Part shown: one piece after another, positions 6,448 through 10,008 of the stretch
Layout of the letters: each line of letters starts with the position of its first letter
Position numbering within the stretch: position 1 is the first letter of the stretch
NCBI GenBank assembly: GCA_027033875.1
Contig: JALVKK010000196.1
Span: forward strand, 1-10,008
Source of the DNA: Flavobacteriales bacterium
Lineage (GTDB): Bacteria > Bacteroidota > Bacteroidia > Flavobacteriales > Flavobacteriaceae
Length of the DNA: 10,008 bases
Direction of reading: 5' to 3'
Notes under the pieces: model-generated
What the model saw: only the letters and a program-made list of their open reading frames with translations
Database searches by the model: none
Told to the model about the DNA's origin: nothing
Position numbers and translations under genes: made by a program

Positions 6448-7623
6448 ATGAAAAAAGATATATTTAATAATACCGAAGTGGCATTTGCCGTAAAAACCGA
6501 TGCGGAATTGGAAAAAGCCTATTGGTTGTTTAAGTTGATCAAGAACGAATCGCTGGTAAAACTCGGTACCGGCATTACGAAATTTGCTTTAAAACACCAT
6601 TTTCCGGTTGAAGGATTGATAAAAACAACCGTTTTTGATCACTTTTGTGGCGGTGTAACCGAAAAAGATTCTTTGCCGTTAGTTGATAAACTATATAGCA
6701 AAGGTGTATTTTCCATCTTAGATTATTCGGTTGAAGGGGCAGACAATGACGAAACATTTGATGCGACCATGCAAAAAAATTTGGAATTGATTGCATTTGC
6801 CAAAAATCGTCCGGAAATTCCTTTTGCGGTTTTCAAACCCACCGGTATGGGACGCTTTGCCATCTATGAAAAAGTATCGTCCGGTGAAACATTGACAGCC
6901 GATGAGCAAGCCGAATGGGATAGAGTTGTACAGCGATATGATACTTTATCGCGTGCCGCTTACGATAACGACGTCCCTTTAATGATAGATGCGGAAGAGA
7001 CTTGGATGCAAAAAGCCGCAGACGATTTGGTTGAAGAGATGATGCGTCGTTACAATACCGAAAAAGCCGTTGTTTTTAACACTTTACAATTGTATCGCAA
7101 AGATCGTTTGGATTATTTAAAAGCATTACACCAACGCGCTAAACAAGAAGGTTTTAAAATAGGTATGAAATTAGTTCGCGGTGCATATATGGAAAAAGAA
7201 AGAGAACGGGCTGCCAAATTAGGCTATGAAGATCCGATTTGTAAAAACAAACAAGCAACGGATAAAAATTTCGATGATACTATGGCATACATGCTTGCCC
7301 ATATTGATGATATGGCAGTATATGCCGGTACTCATAATGAAGATAGTGCCTTATATTTAACCGAACTGATAGAACAATACGGCTTACATAAAAATGATAA
7401 CAGAGTTTGGTTCGGACAATTACTCGGAATGAGCGATCATATCAGTTTCAATTTAGCGCAACTAGGTTACAATACCAGTAAATATATACCTTTCGGACCG
7501 GTTAAAGACGTTATGCCGTATCTCATCAGAAGAGCAGAAGAAAATACATCTGTTGCAGGACAAACAAATAGAGAATTGGAATTATTGGCAGCAGAGAGAA
7601 AACGTCGTAAATTACATTTGTAA
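6448..7623 (+). CDS. Proline dehydrogenase (stand-alone PRODH)
   Basis: FAD enzyme that oxidises L-proline to pyrroline-5-carboxylate and passes electrons to quinone, the first step of proline catabolism. The 391 residues form a TIM-barrel PRODH domain (PF01619). Visible landmarks are FKPTGMGRF at 129-137, LMIDAEETWMQKAADDL at 178-194, NTLQLYRKDRLDYL at 211-224, KLVRGAYMEKER at 241-252, AGTHNED at 293-299 and QLLGMSD at 324-330. The substrate-binding helix YLIRRAEENTS is at 358-368, with the Arg-Arg pair that binds the proline carboxylate. There is no DNA-binding or P5C dehydrogenase domain, unlike PutA, so the second step must be encoded elsewhere. ATG 6448 is chosen over an in-frame TTG at 6430 that lies inside the -7 box. 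The gene converges on buk, 14 bases away. Confidence 0.95.
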   Translation: MKKDIFNNTEVAFAVKTDAELEKAYWLFKLIKNESLVKLGTGITKFALKHHFPVEGLIKTTVFDHFCGGVTEKDSLPLVDKLYSKGVFSILDYSVEGADNDETFDATMQKNLELIAFAKNRPEIPFAVFKPTGMGRFAIYEKVSSGETLTADEQAEWDRVVQRYDTLSRAAYDNDVPLMIDAEETWMQKAADDLVEEMMRRYNTEKAVVFNTLQLYRKDRLDYLKALHQRAKQEGFKIGMKLVRGAYMEKERERAAKLGYEDPICKNKQATDKNFDDTMAYMLAHIDDMAVYAGTHNEDSALYLTELIEQYGLHKNDNRVWFGQLLGMSDHISFNLAQLGYNTSKYIPFGPVKDVMPYLIRRAEENTSVAGQTNRELELLAAERKRRKLHL

Positions 7624-7640
7624 TTTACAAATGTAATTTA
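7608..7640. repeat. 33-base perfect inverted repeat across the proline dehydrogenase and buk stop codons
   Basis: Two 16-base arms surround a single T at 7624. The left arm contains TTACATTTGTAA (7612-7623) and the right arm its complement TTACAAATGTAA (7625-7636). The repeat includes the proline dehydrogenase stop (7621-7623) and ends with the buk stop (7638-7640). It could be a bidirectional terminator (T-rich DNA follows on the plus strand), although the stem is mostly A-T, or a double operator, since each arm carries a TACA-N2-TGTA core. Confidence 0.6.
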
Positions 7641-8711
7641 TTTATAATTTTGAGCAATGATTTCATTTTTATAAAGCAATAAGCCGTTTTGAGCCAAAGC
7701 CTGCATTTCGTCTTCACCGGCGTAAATATAAACCGGTGCAATAAATTGGACATATTTTGTGATGAAATCCGTAATAAATGTAGAATAAGCAATACCACCG
7801 GTTAAAATGACGGCATCAACTTCGCCTTTCAAAACCGTTGCCATTTCGCCTATACTTTTAGCCACTTGATAAGCTAATGCTTTAAGAATCACCAGACTGT
7901 CTTTATCCGCTGTTTTCTCAACGGCTTTCAAATTATTGGTTTTCAAATACGATACCAATCCACCGTTGCCCGTTATCATTTTAAGCATTTCTTCCATTGA
8001 ATATTGTCCCGAAAAAGCCATTTTTACCAAATCGCCGGCAGGAAGGGTACCGCTTCGTTCGGGTGAAAAAGGACCTTCACCGTCCAGAGCTTGATTGACG
8101 TCAATAACTTGCCCTTTACGGTGTGCGCCTATTGAAATACCACCGCCCAAATGTGCTATAATCAAATTCAGGTTTTCATATTTTTGCTTGTTGTCCGCTG
8201 CAAATTTTCGACCGACAGCTTTGTGATTCAAGGCATGAAATATCGATTTTCTCTCAAATAATTTATGTCCCGAATAGCGTGCAATATCTTGCATTTCATC
8301 AACGACTACCGGGTCGGCGATATATACGGGAATTTCTGCTTTTGCTAAGTGATAACCTATTATCGCAGCCAGATTGCTGGCGTGTTGTTTACCGGCATAT
8401 TGTAAATCCCGTAACATTTGATTGTTAACTTTGTAAACTCCTGATTTTACAGGTTTAATCAATCCGCCTCGTGCCATAATTAAGTCAAAACGGGATATTG
8501 AAAAATTGTTTTTTTCAATAAGTGATTTGATTAAATTAAGCCGGTAATTTACTTGTGCTTCAAAATTTGTTAGTTTTTTTAATTCGACAGTTGTATGGGA
8601 AATTTTTTCATCAAAAAACATTTTAGAACCAGCGTAACCGGCTATTTTGGTAGAGGTTGAGCCGGTATTGATTACAAGAATATTTGGTTCTTTATTCTTT
8701 TGATTGTTCAT
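7638..8711 (-). CDS. buk: Butyrate (or branched-chain acid) kinase
   Basis: Cytosolic ASKHA-fold kinase that converts butyryl phosphate plus ADP to butyrate plus ATP, the second step of the Ptb-Buk route; many homologues also use isobutyryl or isovaleryl phosphate. The protein has 357 residues, the usual length. Landmarks are the phosphate loop NTGSTSTK at 15-22, ARGGLIKPVKSGVY at 80-93, ALNHKAVGRKFA at 160-171, IAHLGGGISIG at 185-195, DGEGPFSPERSGTLP at 210-224 and the adenosine-site TGGIAYS at 304-310. It follows ptb by 12 bases on the same strand, a clear two-gene operon. CATTTACAAATG at 8720-8709, partly palindromic, covers the start codon. Chain-length specificity cannot be read from the sequence. 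Confidence 0.94.
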   Translation of the reverse strand: MNNQKNKEPNILVINTGSTSTKIAGYAGSKMFFDEKISHTTVELKKLTNFEAQVNYRLNLIKSLIEKNNFSISRFDLIMARGGLIKPVKSGVYKVNNQMLRDLQYAGKQHASNLAAIIGYHLAKAEIPVYIADPVVVDEMQDIARYSGHKLFERKSIFHALNHKAVGRKFAADNKQKYENLNLIIAHLGGGISIGAHRKGQVIDVNQALDGEGPFSPERSGTLPAGDLVKMAFSGQYSMEEMLKMITGNGGLVSYLKTNNLKAVEKTADKDSLVILKALAYQVAKSIGEMATVLKGEVDAVILTGGIAYSTFITDFITKYVQFIAPVYIYAGEDEMQALAQNGLLLYKNEIIAQNYK

Positions 8712-8723
8712 TTGTAAATGTTT

Positions 8724-9641
8724 TTAAGATAAATTCTTGTTAACCGAAGCGGCTGCCAGTAAAATACTATTAAGTTTGGTTTCTTCCGAATCGGCTCTCG
8801 ATGTTAATACAATGGGAAAATCCGCACCCAAAACGATTCCCGCAACTTTGGCATCGGCAAAAGCTACCAGAGATTTGTACAAAATATTTCCGGATTCGAC
8901 ATTAGGAACCAGCAAGATATCTGCATTTCCGGCTACATCGCCACCTAATTTTTTTTGTTTTTTACTTTCCAAACTAATGGCATTATCAAATGCCAAAGGG
9001 CCGTCTATCAAGCAATGTTTGATTTGACCGCGACGTTGCATTATAGACAGTAATGCCGCATCGAGTGTCGAGGGCATTTTTTCATTGACCATTTCAATAG
9101 CCGACAAAGCTGCGATTTTAGGTTTTTCAATACCAATTTTTCTGATAAAATTAACGGAATTTTCAACAATGTGAACTTTGTGTTCCAATGGTGGCAATAT
9201 GTTTAATGCAACATCGGTGATACCTAATAATTTGTGATAATGCGGTATTTCAAACAATGCAAAATGTGATAAAAATGACTTGTGTTTCATGCCGTACTCT
9301 TTATTCAATACTCCTTTGAGTAGAGTAGCGGTTGTCACATTTCCTTTCATTAATATATCCGCTTGGTTGTTTACAACCAACGAAACAGCTTTTTTTACAA
9401 TGGCTTTATCATCGGTCAAATCAATAATTTCAAAATTATCTAAATCCTTACAATTCGAGGTTAATTTGTAAATTTCTTCTTTTCTTCCGACTAAAATCGG
9501 TTGTATAACCCCCATTTTGTATGCGGCAATAACGGCATCGATAGAATGTTCGTCACCGGCTGCTGCTAAAACTAATTTTTTGGGTTTCTTTTTCAGTACC
9601 AATGATTTTAAATCTGATATTTTATTGAGTTCTTGTAGCAT
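8724..9641 (-). CDS. ptb: Phosphate butyryltransferase (PTA/PTB family)
   Basis: Transfers the acyl group from butyryl-CoA (or a branched acyl-CoA) to phosphate, giving the acyl phosphate used by Buk. The 305-residue length is typical of Ptb and shorter than full Pta enzymes. Landmarks of PF01515 are LVLAAAGDEHSIDAV at 23-37, MKGNVTTATLLKGVL at 98-112, GITDVALNILP at 140-150, LIDGPLAFDNA at 211-221, GDVAGNADILLVPNVESGN at 234-252 and SRADSEETK at 281-289. Adjacency to buk favours butyrate or branched-chain use over acetate. It is the first gene of the operon, with a -7 box (TATTTTTG) at 9666-9659 flanked by a direct repeat. Confidence 0.94.
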   Translation of the reverse strand: MLQELNKISDLKSLVLKKKPKKLVLAAAGDEHSIDAVIAAYKMGVIQPILVGRKEEIYKLTSNCKDLDNFEIIDLTDDKAIVKKAVSLVVNNQADILMKGNVTTATLLKGVLNKEYGMKHKSFLSHFALFEIPHYHKLLGITDVALNILPPLEHKVHIVENSVNFIRKIGIEKPKIAALSAIEMVNEKMPSTLDAALLSIMQRRGQIKHCLIDGPLAFDNAISLESKKQKKLGGDVAGNADILLVPNVESGNILYKSLVAFADAKVAGIVLGADFPIVLTSRADSEETKLNSILLAAASVNKNLS

Positions 9642-9649
9642 TTTAAATG

Positions 9650-9680
9650 ATTTTGTCTCAAAAATAAGATTATTTTGTCT
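9650..9680. promoter_or_regulatory. Direct repeat flanking the ptb promoter
   Basis: ATTTTGTCT occurs at 9650-9658 and again at 9672-9680, a 22-base period (about two helical turns), with the -7 box exactly between the copies. This spacing suits two protein subunits on one DNA face. The binding protein is unknown; the Lrp-family product is one candidate. Confidence 0.4.
9659..9666 (-). promoter_or_regulatory. -7 promoter box of the ptb-buk operon
   Basis: On the minus strand TATTTTTG matches TAnnTTTG and ends 17 bases before the ptb ATG. No TTG is found at the usual -33 distance. The predicted start is near 9654. Confidence 0.5.
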
Positions 9681-9710
9681 AATAAAAGATGTTTTTTAAC
9701 TTTTATACCG

Positions 9711-9718
9711 TATTTTTG
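9711..9718 (+). promoter_or_regulatory. -7-like box upstream of the right-edge gene
   Basis: TATTTTTG matches TAnnTTTG, 81 bases upstream of the ATG at 9800. No TTG lies at the -33 distance, so this is a weak call. The box does lie in the 158-base divergent gap where a rightward promoter is expected. Confidence 0.35.
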
Positions 9719-9799
9719 TTCGTATTTTATTTTAGAAAAATGCTTTATTAACTAACTTATTTTGCTTTTAATTATTTAACTATAACTTTCTATTCCTGA

Positions 9800-10008
9800 A
9801 TGAAACGTCTTTTACAAATATTATTATTCATCAATTTACTTTGGTTTGGATACGGCTTGTATTTGCAGTATGTAACTCATGACAAATTTTACGCAAAAAT
9901 AATGGGATCAGGTGTATTGTTTATGGTCTTTATCCTTTTACCTTTATTTTTGTATCATCGCTATAAGGGAAAAAGTATTGAAGATTACAGGTTTAAAGGT
10001 TTTAAAAA
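9800..10008 (+). CDS. Small membrane protein of unknown function (right-truncated)
   Basis: The frame opens at ATG 9800 and is still open at the window edge after 69 codons. Two hydrophobic segments are visible, about residues 4-23 (LLQILLFINLLWFGYGLYLQ) and 36-53 (GSGVLFMVFILLPLFLYH), the second followed by a basic stretch HRYKGKSIEDYRFKGFK that would face the cytoplasm. This is the look of a short two-helix inner-membrane protein. I do not recognise a named family, and the 3' end is missing. It is divergent from ptb. Confidence 0.65.
   Translation, partial: MKRLLQILLFINLLWFGYGLYLQYVTHDKFYAKIMGSGVLFMVFILLPLFLYHRYKGKSIEDYRFKGFK

Noticed and set aside
8737..9027. 96-codon open frame on the plus strand
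   Set aside because: Wholly antisense to ptb, whose conserved blocks fill this interval.
9280..9471. 63-codon open frame on the plus strand
   Set aside because: Antisense to ptb; the product has no motif.

Overview
The window reads as chromosomal DNA from a Bacteroidota bacterium, most likely Flavobacteriia. It is AT-rich, Shine-Dalgarno sites are essentially absent upstream of the genes, and several starts are preceded by the Bacteroidota -7 promoter box TAnnTTTG. The gene set also fits: a long PiT transporter with a soluble tail, a stand-alone proline dehydrogenase, Ptb-Buk, and a Bacteroidota-type XRE regulator. The class-level call is an inference from gene content and promoter style. 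I saw no rRNA, tRNA, CRISPR array, insertion sequence or phage gene.

Layout. 1-3912 is a rightward block: the 3' end of an unidentified gene, a Maf nucleotide pyrophosphatase, a PiT phosphate transporter with a cytoplasmic helical tail, a 69-residue unknown protein, and a YjbQ-family protein one base after it. An XRE regulator (3909-4319, minus) converges on yjbQ, and both stop codons share one TTAA. A 430-base divergent intergenic region (4320-4749) holds a well-formed promoter for the XRE gene with operator-like palindromes, a bulged hairpin, and the promoter of an Lrp/AsnC regulator (4750-5232, plus), which ends in a clear intrinsic terminator. aroB (5322-6362, minus) is divergent from proline dehydrogenase (6448-7623, plus). 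Proline dehydrogenase converges on a ptb-buk operon (9641 down to 7638, minus), with a 33-base perfect inverted repeat across the two stop codons. A partial small membrane protein begins at 9800 and runs off the right edge.

How the genes fit together. Most are housekeeping or central metabolism: nucleotide pool cleaning, phosphate uptake, the shikimate pathway, proline catabolism, and acyl-CoA to acyl-phosphate to acid plus ATP. The Lrp regulator beside proline dehydrogenase and Ptb-Buk suggests, without proving, an amino-acid catabolic neighbourhood.

I found no clearly new multi-gene system. The most interesting signal is regulatory. A TACA-N2-TGTA palindrome occurs six times, against roughly 0.4 expected by a rough base-composition estimate. 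Two copies bracket the XRE promoter in an autoregulatory arrangement, and two more form the long inverted repeat between proline dehydrogenase and buk. A 9-base direct repeat flanking the ptb -7 box with a 22-base period is a second candidate operator.
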